Of a DNA stretch of 6,339 nucleotides, positions 5,840 through 6,339 are shown one piece after another (position 1 is the stretch's first letter; the number at the start of each line of letters is the position of its first letter). The notes beneath the pieces were generated by a model, which was given only the letters and a program-made list of their open reading frames with translations, had not been told where the DNA came from and searched no databases. The stretch lies in contig JAHFEP010000170.1 of the NCBI GenBank assembly GCA_023248415.1, positions 1-6,339 of the forward strand, in the 5' to 3' direction. Origin of the DNA: Nitrospirota bacterium (lineage in GTDB: Bacteria; Nitrospirota; CAKKRA01; 9FT-COMBO-42-15). A program made the position numbers and the translations under genes.

Positions 5840-6292
5840 ATGGGCTATATTGATAATAATCTTATGAATGGAGAACAGATTGTTTATCGTGCTAAACTAC
5901 ATTGGATCGTTTTTGCTGGTCCAATAATTCTCTTTCTTATTGCTTCTATGTATTTAATTGGTGGAAAAAGCCTATTGCCAATAAGTTCTCTATTATTTTT
6001 GATTTCTATTATTTGGGCGATTTCAGCTTTTATTTCTTTTAAAACATCTGAGTTCGGAGTAACAAATAAAAGAATCTTAATCAAAGTCGGGTTAATTAGG
6101 AGAAGTTCTCTTGAAACCCTTTTAACAAAGATTGAAGGTATACAGGTTGATCAAGGAATAATGGGAAGAATGCTTAATTATGGAACAATATTAATCAAAG
6201 GTACTGGTGGAACGAATAATCCATTTCATAAAATTGAAGCTCCTTTGGAATTTAGAAAAAAGGTACAGGAACAGATAGCAATAAATAAATAA
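5840..6292 (+). CDS. Membrane protein with bacterial PH domain (bPH2, DUF304; YdbT-like)
   Basis: Small inner-membrane protein of unknown role. Two adjacent hydrophobic helices at about 21-43 and 45-67 form a hairpin. The cytoplasmic-type bPH2 domain follows at about 68-148, with the usual landmarks SEFGVTNKRILIKVGLIRR, then KIEGIQVDQGIMGRMLNYGTI, then KGTGGTNNPF and LEFRKKVQEQI. The length (150 residues) fits single-copy DUF304 proteins such as YdbT halves. ATG 5840 follows a strong GGAGGTG (5829-5835). Codon use is heavy in TTA, ATT, AAA and TTT, unlike the heme operon, which suggests a different history. No catalytic residues are known for this domain, so I give no specific function. A further gene begins 15 bases after its stop and is probably co-transcribed. 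Confidence 0.88.
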   Translation: MGYIDNNLMNGEQIVYRAKLHWIVFAGPIILFLIASMYLIGGKSLLPISSLLFLISIIWAISAFISFKTSEFGVTNKRILIKVGLIRRSSLETLLTKIEGIQVDQGIMGRMLNYGTILIKGTGGTNNPFHKIEAPLEFRKKVQEQIAINK

Positions 6293-6307
6293 TAAGGGAG
6301 GATAAAA

Positions 6308-6339
6308 ATGAAAAAGATAATTTACTTAGTTATCGTATT
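6308..6339 (+). CDS. Start of an unidentified CDS, 3'-partial
   Basis: ATG 6308 follows an excellent ribosome site (AAGGGAGGA, 6294-6302) and opens MKKIIYLVIV before the window ends. The lysine pair and hydrophobic run look like the start of a signal peptide or membrane anchor. Too little is visible to name it. It probably shares a transcript with the PH-domain gene. Confidence 0.6.
   Translation, partial: MKKIIYLVIV

Overview
The window comes from a bacterial chromosome of moderate GC, judged by eye, and looks like a junction between core and accessory DNA. No rRNA, tRNA, CRISPR array or transposase is visible. A siroheme-decarboxylase-like gene (ahbB type) directly in front of hemL means the cell makes 5-aminolevulinate by the C5 route and probably makes heme through siroheme. 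This pattern is typical of anaerobic or sulfate-reducing lineages such as Nitrospirota (Thermodesulfovibrio-like) and Desulfobacterota. The lineage is an inference; no marker gene settles it.

Layout. (1) Positions 3-1934 hold the C-terminal two thirds of a P2-type, Ca2+-ATPase-like cation pump, cut by the window edge. (2) Positions 1965-2662 hold a complete vapBC toxin-antitoxin operon. A clean promoter has a perfect inverted repeat exactly filling the -35/-10 spacer, a likely autoregulatory operator. (3) Positions 2716-3126 on the minus strand hold the GC-richer C-terminal remnant of a DUF4410-like protein with no start or signal peptide. (4) Positions 3119-5544 form a tight four-gene operon: ahbB-like, hemL, atpZ and atpI. 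It has its own promoter, and every junction overlaps. (5) Positions 5545-5839 hold no convincing gene. There is a 31-codon antisense gene-like remnant and a good promoter for the next gene. (6) Positions 5840-6292 hold a two-helix membrane protein with a bacterial PH domain, visibly more AT-rich than the heme operon. The first codons of another gene follow at 6308.

How the genes fit together. HemL makes the first committed tetrapyrrole precursor and the AhbB-like protein acts late, on siroheme. AtpZ and AtpI are small membrane accessory proteins of F-type ATP synthase and are usually followed by atpB and atpE. Here those genes do not follow, and composition changes right after atpI, so the original gene order may have been broken there. 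The vapBC cassette and the DUF4410 remnant lie between two housekeeping-type loci and look like accessory material. I did not find a clearly new biological system. The best points to check are the spacer-embedded vapBC operator, the ahbB gene without an adjacent ahbA, and the breakpoint after atpI.
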